A stretch of 64,000 bases of DNA, from contig NC_083602.1 in assembly GCF_029168945.1 (NCBI RefSeq), positions 1,674,001 to 1,738,000 on the forward strand, in the 5' to 3' direction. This document shows positions 1-11,760 of this stretch, one piece after another. The notes beneath the pieces are model-generated. The model did no database searches, was not told the DNA's origin, and saw only the letters and a program-made list of their open reading frames with translations. This stretch comes from Cannabis sativa (Eukaryota > Streptophyta > Magnoliopsida > Rosales > Cannabaceae). Each line of letters begins with the position of its first letter. Within the stretch, counting starts at the first letter, position 1. Position numbers and translations under genes: made by a program.

Positions 1-778
1 TATATCAATTCATAAACTCATATTGTGTCCATACCACACATTCTCAGTACCACATACATATTCATAATAACAAAGCATAAACCATATTCCAATACATAAA
101 GAGTTTAAATTTATGCAAATAAACACAAACAAAACTATCTAATTTCCTTACGAATCACGGGGCTACTGACTGTCACAATCTATTCTTCTATTATAACCTT
201 AATGATTAGATTTCACCTTTAACCAAAATTCAACTTATTTATTTCTAATAAAAGAGTAGAGTTTAAAATTATCTATCCACTAACACTTAAATAAGAGAAA
301 AAAAAAATCAAACTTAAGAACGTACCAATAGCTATATATGCCTAATTTATTAAACCTGAAACATACACTCTCGTTAGAAATACTAATATAACAACTAAAT
401 TTTTTTTTTTTCCTAACATACTCTGTTCCAATCTTCTTATAACACAATTCCTTTTGAAAAACACTCTTCTTATGCTCTTTATTTATGAAAATAAGTACAA
501 CTTATCAAAAATCAAACTTAAATTACGTAATATAGCAATACCTTGATTTTTTTTTTTTCCAAAAATATCTCATAGATCGAATCCTACCCATAAAATTTTA
601 AGACATATTCTTCTAAACACAAAGAAAACTTCTAGTTACACTAAAGATGTAACGCAACATAAAATATGTAAGACTAACATGAACAGATTAACTAAAACTT
701 ACAGTACAGTGAGTCGAGCTCGTCTTGTGGCAATGAACTTTACATGTTAGGGTCAACCACATCCTTTAGGACCGTATT
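1..778 (-). mobile_element. Internal leader of a minus-strand LTR retrotransposon (left part outside window)
   Basis: The stretch lies just inside the primer-binding site at 779-790 when read on the minus strand, so it should be the untranslated leader before gag. It has no open reading frame of note and is AT-rich. The rest of the element, including its other LTR, would lie to the left of the window. No gag or pol motif is visible here, so the class is inferred only from the LTR and PBS. Confidence 0.55.
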
Positions 779-790
779 GCTCTGATACCA
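779..790 (-). other. Primer-binding site complementary to initiator tRNA-Met
   Basis: The minus strand reads TGGTATCAGAGC, the classical plant PBS matching the 3' end of initiator Met tRNA. It sits three bases from the inner end of the LTR at 794, the spacing expected for a retrotransposon 5' LTR/PBS junction. Confidence 0.8.
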
Positions 791-793
791 TAT

Positions 794-3326
794 TGTAACG
801 CCCCGATTTCCCGAGACGTCACACTAGCTAGTCCGTTTAAAACCATTTAAGATAAAGACAATAAAAGACTTCTTTAATGAAAAATAACTAAGCATGAGAT
901 CTCATTATTTTTAAAACAAAACATTTATTTATTCATAACCTTAAAATATAAAGCTTTACAAAAACGATTTGAATCATAATCTTAAATGAAATATTTTTAA
1001 ACCAAAACATCGTGACAATCCCCTAACATGTAATCCACGCCTCGAGCTCGCCACCCTCACTATATAGTTTTGCCTTTACCTGCACACAGAGTACCCGTGA
1101 GCTAACGCCCAGTAAGAAGAGCTATGTAGGACATAACCCCCCCAACCAGATAACATAGTCATAAGTATAACAATATCACAACCTCAAATCAATTCATACC
1201 ATACTTGCATACATATACCAACATATCATATCACATACTATTCTCAAATACAATATAACATCACATCACAATGTAATCTTAATGCATGTTATACTCACAC
1301 ACATAACACATAGTATCTTATCGCACATTGTCCTCACATACGATAATCTACTCCCACTCATATTGATCAGACATGAAGTGTAACTTTCCCTGCCTTGTGC
1401 TGTTCTCACACTCGGCATCCAATAGGGCAATCCCTTTTCACAAGTTGTACTCACCCATGAAAGGATAACCTGCAAGTAAACCCATACAAGCAGCCAAAAA
1501 TATATCCTGCAGTGCTATGCTCACACCAGCAGCAGAAAACCTATCCAATAAGTGCTATCATCACACAAACAGTCAAAAGCCTTATCACTATCACACACTA
1601 ATAACATTAGCATAAAACAACAATCTACCATAGAATAAAACATGTAAATACAAACCCATAATACAGTTGTATGTTTCAACATACACCCTGTGCACAGATG
1701 TCCACTCTTCTTACCTCAGTTGTTAAGAACACCTTATTGCTACTCCAAGCACCTCAATAAATTTTCTTGTTGAGGACAAGATCCTCAAATCCCACTGCTT
1801 AAGACTTGTTATCTCGTCACTACTACCTATAACAACACATGGTTCAAGGCCCTAACATTAAAATTCGTACTCTTACAGTACAGCAGAAAGATCACTATTT
1901 TTGACCAACAAATATACTAATTCAGTGAAAGTTGTCTTCATAAAAATTATAGAAAATTTCATTATCTTTCCAATGATATAAAGATCATTAAAAATGGATT
2001 AAAACTGAGGGAGTTATGATTGTTTTACTGAAACTATTTCTGAGAAAGAATATGGAGTAACAAATTACACAGCTTAGCAAAAATACAAACTTTTGACATT
2101 GAATGGTTCAGAACTAGAAGATAACATCTTCATCAAAGTTTTAGGAAATTAAATTCCCTTTCCAATGATACCAAAATCTTTGAAATTGGAATTATATTCA
2201 AAGAGATATTACAATTTTACCAAAACAGTTTTGCAAGAACAAGATTCAAGAAACGAATCACATGATATTGAATAAAACTAACTTTTTGACATAGTATGAC
2301 TTCGAATTAACAAAAAGTTTCTTCATAAAACTTATGGGAAATCGAATAAGCTTTCCAACGATATAAAAATCTCTAAAAACGGATCAATATCAAGAGAGAT
2401 ATCATCACTTTACTGAAACTTATTTTTCTGAAAACGAAAAAAATATCATAGATCCGAACCCTAGATAACATTTAGCATTATTGAGCAAGAAAATATTTCA
2501 TACCTCTTCACATATTTCTATTCGATGTCTCAAGCCCGCAAGCCTTGATTATAAATCCAAAACTTTAAGAATGAAGGTAGAAAATAAGAAGAATTGTGGA
2601 AGGTTTGAGAGGAGCAAACATGAAGAAGAATGAGGCTTTGACTAATTGGTTTGGAGAGGAAAAATAAAACTATGATAGTTTAGGGTTTGATAAAAAGATT
2701 ATGAGATATCGTATTCTGATAGGTTTAGGTTAACTAAAAATAATAATATATAATAAAATGCTAAAATATTATTAAATCAACAAATATCTAAATTTTTAAA
2801 TTTTAAAAGTAAGCCCTTTATTTCGTAACTTTAGGCTCAGTTTTCACCTAGAAAAATTCCGAATTATGATATAACTATTTCTACAAAATTTATAGATCTT
2901 TAAATTATCTTTCCAACGCCACTGGAATCACCTCAATCGGAGCTCTAAAACTCTAGATATGATCATTTTAGAAAAACAGTTTTTAATCCTGCGAATTTAT
3001 CAAAACCTACGAATTTTTGTGACATTAATTCCATTATAATGTTATTTAATGCACTTCATACAATAGATTAAACCCACTAAATAATCTATAAAACTCTAAT
3101 AGACTTTCATATTGGGCTTTAATTGAGTAATTATCCTAATTCGTAAAAACACCATAATTTTACCTTGACACTTACTATAATTTCAACTATGTTTAGAAAT
3201 CTATCAATACTATTCTAAGCAATAGTCTCTATTCACTATTAGCAGAAATAAATGAATATTTATTCTCACACAAATTGTATAACAAATAAAATTTAAAATA
3301 TATGTATATTTTTACCGGGTATTACA
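794..3326 (-). mobile_element. Long terminal repeat (5' LTR, minus orientation, about 2.5 kb)
   Basis: On the minus strand the block starts TGTAATACCCGG and ends GGCGTTACA, giving TG...CA termini in short inverted TGTAA/TTACA form. It is followed directly by a tRNA-iMet PBS. LTRs of this size with these ends are typical of plant Ty3/gypsy elements such as the Tekay/Del or Tat groups; which group cannot be settled without pol. Inside are four diverged copies of a motif built on 'tttccaa(t/c)gatataaa', near 1970, 2160, 2355 and 2905. The first three are spaced about 190 bp apart. No target duplication can be tested because the second LTR is outside the window. Confidence 0.72.
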
Positions 3327-3589
3327 ACCTCTAAGACTTCTTTATCAGCTGGCTTAGTAAAATGTACAACTTAATTAATCTTCTCTTCCACATTAACAAA
3401 ACTTATATATATATATAGAACATGAATTTTGTCACTCGAGGGTTTTAATAGTGATGATGAAGCTCTATTTATAAGGTGTTATGTAGCCCAATTAAGCTTA
3501 TAACCATGGCCTAATTAAACCTAATTGGCTTTTAGATGTGAGTAAAAAAGATAATTTCCTTGTGGATTTACCTGTCCAAAATGTACCCA
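3327..3589. other. Intergenic, no feature recognised
   Basis: AT-rich sequence to the right of the LTR with a short TA run near 3405. No coding or structural signal was seen. Confidence 0.5.
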
Positions 3590-3598
3590 AAGTAAATG

Positions 3599-3887
3599 GG
3601 AAATTTACATGGTATACTAACTTTTGCTAATTTTTTACAAAAATACTGTCAGGCGGTATTTTTTACTTTTTTACTGTGTTTTTTTATAAGTTTCATACTG
3701 CAGTATACTGTGTTAAGTTTTCACTGGTGTTCTACTGGTGTTTTGTCGGTGTTCTACTGTTGTTTTGAGTTATTCTGCTTTGTGTTTTACTGGTGTTTTA
3801 TAAAAACACAGTATTTTTGAAAACTTTTCCGTGTCACAGTATTTTTGTAAAAGTTAACCCAAATTACAGTATTTTTGTAAATTTCCT
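3599..3887. mobile_element. Short Mutator-like non-autonomous element with 9-bp target duplication
   Basis: The ends are inverted: GGAAATTTACA at the left, TGTAAATTTCC at the right. The flanks carry the identical 9-mer AAGTAAATG at 3590-3598 and 3888-3896, the duplication length of Mutator-like elements. The interior repeats phrases of the type 'ctactggtgttttgtcggtg'. Small apparent ORFs across it are by-products. Elements with related ends or interior occur at about 24340-27295 and 54917-55189. Confidence 0.75.
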
Positions 3888-4394
3888 AAGTAAATGTACA
3901 TGTACTTACTATAGATGCATTTCCCGAAAACAAATATCCGTGTGGATAAAATACAACGTTCGAAGGAGACGAATGTATATATATACTATGCATGGCTCTT
4001 GTTTACATGCATGCTTATTATTTGCATGTCTTTGTAATATTCCTTTGGTATACATAAGGTTTGTTTCTGTCATTCCTTTTATAGAATCTTAGTTACGCAA
4101 GGTGTAAATTGATATAATATTTATTATTTGGCATCTTTTTTTATAGCTTTATATAATATATAGGTTAATTAGCCGCAAAATCCTCTTATGTTTTAAGTTA
4201 TTCTTTAATTTTTATTTTTCTTTAAAAAAATTGAGGCGACAGTTAAACTTTACTATCAAATGTTAAATGGAATTGTCACTGTATACACTTCTATACACGT
4301 GACAGCAAAACTTCGAAGCCAATAAAAATGTCATGTATACACAAGTGTTCAGTATAACAATCTAGTTAGTATTTGTCGGTGAAATTTAACTGGG

Positions 4395-5765
4395 CACTAC
4401 TAAAAAAATTACTATTCTCGTTAGTCCTCAAATCGTTTTCTTTTTGGTAATAAAATTAAGTGAGTGTTTAAAATTGACGCCTATAGTAGAGAATAGTCGT
4501 CAATTTTAAACACTCAATGAGAATAGTCGACGATTTAAACTTGTTGACTACACTTTAACAATAAAATTGAAATTTTATTTTTTAAATTGGAATTGCTTAC
4601 GACTATACTTTAGCCTACGGTTCTAAATCGTCGACAATTCCAAGCATATAATAAACTCCTCAAAAATTTTCATTTCGTCTTCAAACATCATTTCAGATCC
4701 AAACCGTGCCTCACTCTCTCTCTAGTGATTCTCGCATGATGAACCACCTTGACGACCACCACCACCATTCCCTCTCTCATCGACGACTACCACCGGTCCA
4801 CCACCATTCTCGAGAAACTCACGCCATCCCTAATCTCCTCTACCCCAACCACCTTCGTCTCCTTGAAGAGAAGTTGACTGCAACGCCTCCCACAAGATTT
4901 GGCACAAATTTGGCAGTCGTGTCTGAGGGGGATCACCGCCTCTCTGATTCCATTAAAAGGTAGTGCAATTTATTTGTTAACTTTGTTCTATAAATCTATG
5001 CATATTTAACGTTTTTTTTAGCTTTGATATGTGAAATGTGGTATATGTTTGTGTTTTGTTGTTAGTTTTAGTTTTTTAATGTTAGTTTGACGAGTTCTTG
5101 TTCAGCTTGAGAAGCTTGAGGTTGATGGTGACTATAGTATGATTTTATGAATTGAGCTCGACTATAATATTATAGCCTATGGTTTAAAATCGTCGACTAT
5201 AGTATAGCTGACGGTTTTAAAATGTAGATGATATTATAGCTGACAGTTTTCAACTGTAGGCGATACTATAGCCGACGATTTTAAATCGTAGGCTATAGTT
5301 TCTACTATTGTCAACTATAATATTATAGCCTAATACTATAACAGGGCCCTCAAAAATATATAAAAAAAATATCAAAACAAGAATGCCATAGATTTGAACC
5401 TATGACCTTGGACATTATGCCATTCACCTCAACCAACTAAGCTATAAATATTTGTTGATTATAATACAGTTAAATTTTACTTAAATAAAAGCCTAATAAA
5501 TTTTTTTATTTTTTTATTTTAGGCTCCCAGAAAGTGTGGGCCCTAGGCATGGGCCTATATAGCCCGCCTATGCCGAGGGCCGACCCTGTACTATAACCTA
5601 CAATTTTAACTCGTCGGTAAATTTTTTTGTCGACAATTTCTACTATTGCCTATTCTACCTGGTTTTGCAACGGCTGAATAGGCGACGGTTATTGAGACCG
5701 ATAACAATATATAATAGCTAGCCGACTGCTTAAAAATTTCAAAAAAAACCTATTTTTTAGTAGTG
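4395..5765. mobile_element. CACTA-like non-autonomous DNA transposon, interrupted by an hAT-like insertion
   Basis: Termini are CACTACTAAAAAAATTAC at the left and TTTTTTAGTAGTG at the right, in the CACTA(En/Spm) pattern. The flanking triplets are ggg and ggc, a near match to the usual 3-bp duplication. Subterminal regions are packed with short direct and inverted motifs around 'cgtcgac', 'gacggtttaaaat' and 'ctatag', as in CACTA elements. A perfect 19-bp hairpin arm pair lies at 4461-4479 and 4498-4516. No transposase is present. The interior reading frame 4706-4963 is His/Pro-rich and matches nothing I recognise. An independent element sits inside it at 5342-5588. Confidence 0.68.
5342..5588. 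mobile_element. hAT-like element, family copy 1, with 8-bp target duplication
   Basis: The element begins CAGGGCCCTC and ends GGGCCGACCCTG. It is flanked by an exact 8-bp duplication TACTATAA (5334-5341 and 5589-5596), the hAT hallmark, and is nested inside the CACTA-like element. The right third is GC-rich, with repeated 'ggcctag/gcccgcctatgcc' phrases seen in the other copies at 9183, 10052, 12333 and 39334. The middle, read on the minus strand, contains tRNA-like A and B boxes (5433-5444 TAGCTTAGTTGG; 5391-5400 GGTTCAAATC). Confidence 0.8.
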
Positions 5766-6974
5766 GGCGCTTCAAATTTGCAAAGAAAAGTGAAATTAAG
5801 AGAATTTTGCCATAAAAGAAAAATAATCTAAAAATTAAGGGTATAAAATTAAAATATAAGAGAATTTCGCCGCCAATTATTCTAATATATATGTATTTCT
5901 TATTATAAACGTGCCAATTTCATGAATAATTTGTTTCATTAGCTTGTTTGATAATTTCTTTTATCAGTGTATAATGGTATAATTATATTCAATTTGATAG
6001 GCAAGTTTATTTTTGTTTCAATATATATCTTACTTATTATATAAATGTGTATCTAATTTTGTTTTATTTTGATTTAACAGATTTATTATGTTTTTCACAA
6101 AATATATATACACAATTAAATATAACATAAATTTATAGTACTAAACATATTTCAAAGAATTGCATGCCCTTGACATTCATTAATTATAATGGATAAGCAT
6201 TTATTCACACATGCCATTTGTCATGAATTTGTATCAGCTTAGATACATACAATGCATAATTCCCTCAAAGAAAAAATAAAAAAAATAGATACATACAATG
6301 CATAAGACTAGGAGTGACATATGCCTATCTTAAAATTTTAATATTTAACTTTTCTTTTTTTGAACCATTAAACTTTTTTATTTATCATTCCCTTTTTTTT
6401 AAAAAAAAAATTAAAAATTATAATTTAATTTTGCAGATATTTTTATATTTATACTCTCTTTTTTGTATTTTTCTTCTATATTATATTTTCTTTTTGTAAA
6501 TTATTTTTTATCATGTCATAATTTTTAGATTTAATCCCCCTTTAAATATTTTTGCCCTCATTGTACAAAATTTCTGAGTCCACCCCTAAATGGGCACAAA
6601 AGTAGAAATTTTCTTAGACAGCATATATTTTATCAAGTCTAACATATTCTAACTTAAAATTTATAATGGAAAAATGTTAACAATGTTATTAGGCACTAGG
6701 GAAAAATTGATAAAAAAATAATTAAATTTTTTTTTTGTTACATTGGAATAGTCATTCCTTCCTTTTTAAAATGGAATAGCCATTCCACCTAAATGGTAGA
6801 AAGAGCATTCCATTGGAATGCCATTCCAATACTTTAAAATGCAACCAAACAAAGGAATAGAATGAAAATTATTTCCTTTCCATTCCATTCCATTTCATTA
6901 CCTCCAACCAAACGCCACCTAAGAGTTCATTCATTCAGAGGCTAGAAAAAATATTTTTATTTTATAAATATATA
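5766..6974. repeat. Intergenic AT-rich DNA with a truncated Tourist/Harbinger-like MITE at about 6730-6919
   Basis: The only recognisable structure is the right part of an element ending CCAACCAAACGCCACC followed by TAA. It matches the right end and interior of the intact element inside an ABCG intron at 21599-21995 (shared 'aatggaatgccattccaata' type phrases). Its left end is not found, so it is truncated. The remaining sequence shows no gene. Confidence 0.5.
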
Positions 6975-7361
6975 TGGGATTAATATTATTTTGAAGCATG
7001 TATTTTGTAAAAATTATTGATTGAACACTCTGTTTAGTTAAATAACAAAATAAACCTTAAATTTTCCAAAATAATATAAATAATACCATAAACTTATTTT
7101 TCGATATTTTTTATTGATATAACTAACTTGAAGATAATTCATAACACAAACACATACAGAAAATATAACAAGTTTTGTCATAATACCTCATAATACCTCT
7201 AGATCTGCTTATTATTAAGTTTTATTTTAATAAAAAAAATCAGTTTACAGTATTATTTAGTACTATTTTAAAAAATACAAGGTCTAATTTATCATTTAAT
7301 AAAACAAATGATCAAATCAGTACCTTTTATAAAATACACGATCTAAAATGAAATTTACTCA
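6975..7361. mobile_element. MITE family A, copy 1 (diverged)
   Basis: Long terminal inverted repeats of more than 100 bp carry the phrases 'tgtattttgtaaaaatta' at left and 'acc ttttataaaatacacg' at right. A shared core reads 'acttgaagataattcataac'. It is the most decayed of four copies (others at 7659, 11394 and 41410). Confidence 0.65.
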
Positions 7362-7658
7362 TATTTTTTTAGTATTTTTTAAAAATACCATTTTTTTAAC
7401 AAACAGTCCAATTTGCCAAAAAATATTCTTACAACACAACTAAAAGAATAATTAATTAATAGTTAAAACCCAACAAGAACAATAAATAACATGGTTTAAA
7501 TGGTTAGATAAAAAATGAATAAAAATGAAGCTTAATAATGATTAGAGACTAGAGAGAGCATGACCTTGATTACAAGTAATCATTGATTTTATATAATATA
7601 AAATTTTCTTATAAGATCAACTGCATTAAAAGCCAAGGATATATATATATATATATAT

Positions 7659-8033
7659 GGGTAAATACCATTTTCGACCTTGTATTTTGCAAAAGTTACT
7701 GATTGGACCCTTTGTTTTGTTAAATGACAAAATGGACCCTGTATTTTCTAAAATAGTAAAAATAAGACCCTGAGCTTAATTTTTGACAACTTTTTTTTTT
7801 AATACAACCAACTTGAAGACAATGCTTAATACGAACAGATACAAAAAATGTAAACAGTTTTGTCATAGCACTTTTAGATTGGATTATAATTTAACTTTAT
7901 TTCGACAAAAAAGTCAATTCAGGGTCCTATTTGTACTATTTTAGAAAATACAGGGTCCATTTTGTCATTTAACAAAACACAAAGTCCAATTGGTAACTTT
8001 TGTAAAACAGAGGGTCCAAAATGGTATTTACCC
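7659..8033. mobile_element. MITE family A, copy 2
   Basis: A 375-bp element with nearly full-length terminal inverted repeats: GGGTAAATACCATTTT at the left end, AAAATGGTATTTACCC at the right. It was inserted into an AT dinucleotide run, so the target duplication cannot be read uniquely. Its core orientation matches copies 1 and 4. It could form one long hairpin. Confidence 0.82.
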
Positions 8034-9174
8034 ATATATATTGATAAACAGAAGTCATTTTTTCTTCTTCATTATTATATATATATATATATATATTTAT
8101 ATAATATGCCACATGTGAATGTGATTGGTATTTTTATTAATTTATTTATTTTTGGTTAATAAAATTATTTAATAATTGACCACTCAAACATACGTGTGGA
8201 ATTTATCAACTGGTTAGACTTAATAATATTATATACATATCTTTTATCCAATGAGAAAAATCCATACGAGTGAAAAAAATTGAATATGACAAAACCTTTT
8301 TGAGAAAAATAAAATAATTATTTTTATTTTTTTTTTGAAAAGGATAAAATAACTAATTGAAAAACTATTTTTATATAATCATTATATATATGGAGAGTTT
8401 GGCATAATACAACTATAGTATATATATTAATTCTTTGATGAACAAAAAGAAAGAAAAAGACTATGATACTTGTGACAATAAATATATAAATATTATGTAT
8501 ATATTTTAGACAAAATAAATATTATAAATTGGACCACTAAATTTTTGGGTACACAAAATTCTATGTACTATAACTACTAGCATAAGTTGACTTTTTTTTT
8601 TCAACACCCCTGCCGGCCACTATATATTGTGTTTATATCTATATGTCATTCATTCTCATTAGGAAATAAATATTTATTTTATATATTAATATTGTGTGAG
8701 CAAATCATAATTATAAAGCTGTAATATAAACTATATATATTTATATATATAATATGTACATGCATGGAGTTTCAAAAAAAAAAAAAATATGTTACATGCA
8801 TGCATGGTCCCATTAAATAACACTTTTGCATATGCATAAATAAATTCATATTAATTAGACATTAATAGTATATTATTATAAGATAATATTTTATGAGTGG
8901 TTAACTATTTTTTATGATTATTATAAAATGGAAATATGTAAGATCTATCTATTTCACTAGCAATTGATCTCTTAATAGTCAAAACTAGTAGACTTTTACA
9001 ATTAACATATTATTATTGTTAATTATTTACTATTATTATTTCCAAAGGACTTTGAAATCCCAATAATTATAGTAGGTACTATTTTTATTCAAACTAGAAA
9101 ATGATTTAGGGTTGCCATTACCATGCCAAATAACAGAATTGCTATTAATTATATAGATTAAAATAATAGTAATA
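8034..9174. other. Intergenic, AT-rich, nothing recognised
   Basis: Contains AT dinucleotide tracts (about 8075-8100 and 8730-8755) and homopolymer runs, with no convincing ORF, RNA gene or transposon end. Confidence 0.5.
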
Positions 9175-9182
9175 TGTCAATC

Positions 9183-9377
9183 CAAGACCGGCCCTTAAAC
9201 AAAGTGGGCCACAGGAAAAAATTTTATTTTTGGACCCTTATGTTAGAAAAAATATGGTATTTTTCAAAGTTAATAAAAAAATATATAATTTTAAAAGGGG
9301 AAAAAAAATTTGGGCCCCTGGGCTAGGTGTGCCCTAGGCACAGGCCTAGCCCGCCTATATGCCCAGGGCCGGGCCTG
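9183..9377. mobile_element. hAT-like element, family copy 2, with 8-bp target duplication
   Basis: Starts CAAGACCGGCCC and ends CCAGGGCCGGGCCTG. The exact 8-bp duplication TGTCAATC lies at 9175-9182 and 9378-9385. The GC-rich right end, with 'cctaggcacaggcctagcccgcc', is shared with copies 1 and 3. It lacks the tRNA-like middle segment of copy 1. Confidence 0.8.
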
Positions 9378-9385
9378 TGTCAATC

Positions 9386-10043
9386 TCAAGTAATAATATT
9401 GAGTACTTTTCTTAACTATTGGTTTGAATTATTGATTTTTTTTATTATAGAAAAAGATTTTATCAATCAAAACAGAGTAAATACTACATAAATCAGTATA
9501 TATACTAAATAGCAAGAGATAGTCTCACTTACATTTTTAAACAAAATAAAAAATTTATTGGTTATCTTAGAGATTTTTTCCTATCAACGAGTAGTAATCT
9601 CACTTTAAGCATTGCTCTAATCAAATAATTATTCACATAAGAAATCATAAACAGTTTTTGCTTAAAAATATAAGTGTTGGAATAAGTTCATTTTTATTTA
9701 TAATCCAAAATGTAAAACTAGTCATTTTCCTTCTCAAACATCAAATTTCAGTATTATGCTAATTACTAATGTAGTATTATTGTATTTTTGACCTAGCTCT
9801 GGCCCATAGGGATCTTATAATTTGTATTTTGGAGTGATTTGTTTGAACCGAACTCATGCCAAAATCTATACAATAGTTTTTCAGGTTGTATTGTTCCCCC
9901 ATATATTAGTGGTGGTGCATGGTATTGTTAAGAGGATACCATTCATTTCCCCTATAAATGTATGTGATGGTTTGAGCAGTAAAATGGGTCAAATACGATA
10001 ATATAATTTGAAATCCGCATAAAAATTAATGGGTTTAAGTTTA
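9386..10043. other. Intergenic, nothing recognised
   Basis: AT-rich sequence without coding signal or recognisable repeat ends. Confidence 0.45.
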
Positions 10044-10051
10044 TCTTAAAT

Positions 10052-10171
10052 CAAGGTCGACTCTAAAATATAGTGAGACATAAGAAAAATATATATATAA
10101 TTTTAAAATGGAACAAAAAAATTTAGGCCCTAGGTACATGTCTAGCTCGCCTATGTTGAGGGTCGGGCTTA
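10052..10171. mobile_element. hAT-like element, family copy 3 (short)
   Basis: Begins CAAGGTCGACTCT and ends GAGGGTCGGGCTTA. The left duplication is TCTTAAAT (10044-10051). The right copy was itself split: TCTTAAA at 10172-10178, then a Mutator-like MITE, then the full octamer at 10576-10583. This copy keeps only the ends and the GC-rich 'gtctagctcgcctatg' phrase. Confidence 0.7.
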
Positions 10172-10178
10172 TCTTAAA

Positions 10179-10573
10179 GGCTAATTAGTAATTTTTCCCC
10201 CTGAACTTTGACATGTACTAAATCGTGCCTCCTGAACTTTTTTGGTCGTTAAAAATTCTCCTCGAACTATTGAGATTGTTAAATTTAAGGACTTTTGTCT
10301 AATTTTAGTAAAAAATTCTAACATGGATGAAAGTTCAAGGAGCGTGATTTAGTACATATCAAAGTTTGAAGGGCATGATTTGGTAGATATCAAAGTCTGG
10401 AGAGCATGATTTAGTACATAAACAATTATTGAAACAGTAAAATTGAATAAAATTAAACAAAAGTCCTTAAATTTAACAATCTCAATAGTTCGAGGGGAAT
10501 TTTTAACGGCCAAAAAGTTCAGGGGCACAATTTACTACATGTCAAAGTTCCGGGGAAAAATTACTAATTAGCC
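10179..10573. mobile_element. Mutator-like MITE with 9-bp target duplication, inserted at the edge of an hAT element
   Basis: Perfect 22-bp terminal inverted repeats: GGCTAATTAGTAATTTTTCC at the start and its complement at the end, extending inward with few mismatches. The 9-bp duplication TATCTTAAA lies at 10170-10178 and 10574-10582. The middle has short direct repeats of 'atgatttagtacatatcaaag'-type phrases. It has no coding capacity. Confidence 0.85.
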
Positions 10574-10583
10574 TATCTTAAAT

Positions 10584-11393
10584 GAATACAAGTTATTTTT
10601 AGGTTGATCCTGGCCCGTTTAATAAACTAGTCGTGTTTGGATTGACTTGTGTTAATGATAATTAAAGTTAATTTAAGACTTTAACAAATCGTAAATGTAT
10701 TGAATATGTCATAACCGTGTTAAACATATAATGTATAAATTAATGAATTAATATATTTAAACATGGATTCATTTATAACTGTAATATAACATGAGTCTCG
10801 ACACTACACGAATAATATCTATCAAGACGAATTAATTGTTACCTTACGTGCATGGTGGGTTATGTCGAGTTGAACATTGTAAATATATTTTGAGATCATG
10901 CTCAAATGTATAATGATAATTATAATATATATTTTAAAAAAATGGTACCATATTGACATTAGTTCCTTTCAAATGTATACATACATATACAATAATAATA
11001 AGTTTGTAAGTTAAAATCTTATAAACACATGATGATATCCCACAATAAATGGTTCATTAATTCTATCAAATAATTGTAATTATATAAATATATTATATTA
11101 TATATATATATATATATATATATTCTAGAAGTAGAAGACTTTAAAACATGAGAAACGACCTGGCTTTTGCTTCTTTCAAAGACAACATCTGATCTCAATA
11201 GATATTCCTATATTGAATCAAATCTATGAGCTGGCCACTAATAATGTTAAATTACTACAATACCAAATTATATATTAATTAGGTGTAAACTACATCAATA
11301 TATAAATTATGTATTAATTTAATATATATATATATAAATACATCCCTCTCTCTCACTTTTTAAATATATACTTATTTTTATTGAAAAAAAAAA
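10584..11393. other. Intergenic with a TA microsatellite at about 11095-11125
   Basis: A (TA)n tract is flanked by AT-rich unique-looking sequence. No gene seen. Confidence 0.5.
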
Positions 11394-11760
11394 GTAAATA
11401 CCATTTTGGACCCTTTGTTTTACAAAAGTTATTAATTGGACCCTATATTTTGTTAAATGACAAAATGGACCCTGTATTTTTTAAAATAATACAAATAGGA
11501 CCCTGAATTGATTTTTTGTCAAAATAAAGTTTAATTATAATCCGATCTAAAGTGCTATGACAAAACTGTTTACATTTTTTGTATCTGTTCTTATTAAGCA
11601 TTGTCTTCAAGTTGGTTGTATTAAAAAAAAGTTGTCAAAAATTAAGCTCAGGGTCCTATTTTTACTATTTTAGAAAATAGAGGGTCCATTTTGTCATTTA
11701 ACAAAATACAGGGTCCAATCTGTAACTTTTGCAAAACACAGAGTCCAAAATGGTATTTAC
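11394..11760. mobile_element. MITE family A, copy 3 (core inverted relative to copy 2)
   Basis: Starts GTAAATACCATTTTGGACCC and ends with the complement. The internal core 'gctatgacaaaactgtttac' is the reverse complement of that in copies 2 and 4, so the element inserted in the opposite orientation. Flanking A-runs obscure the target duplication. Confidence 0.8.

Noticed and set aside
4706..4963. His/Pro-rich frame inside the CACTA-like element as a real gene
   Set aside because: No family resemblance, no supporting exons, and fully inside a transposon.
5391..5444. A functional tRNA gene on the minus strand
   Set aside because: A and B boxes are present, but no cloverleaf with pairing acceptor stem can be built, and it lies within an hAT-like element.
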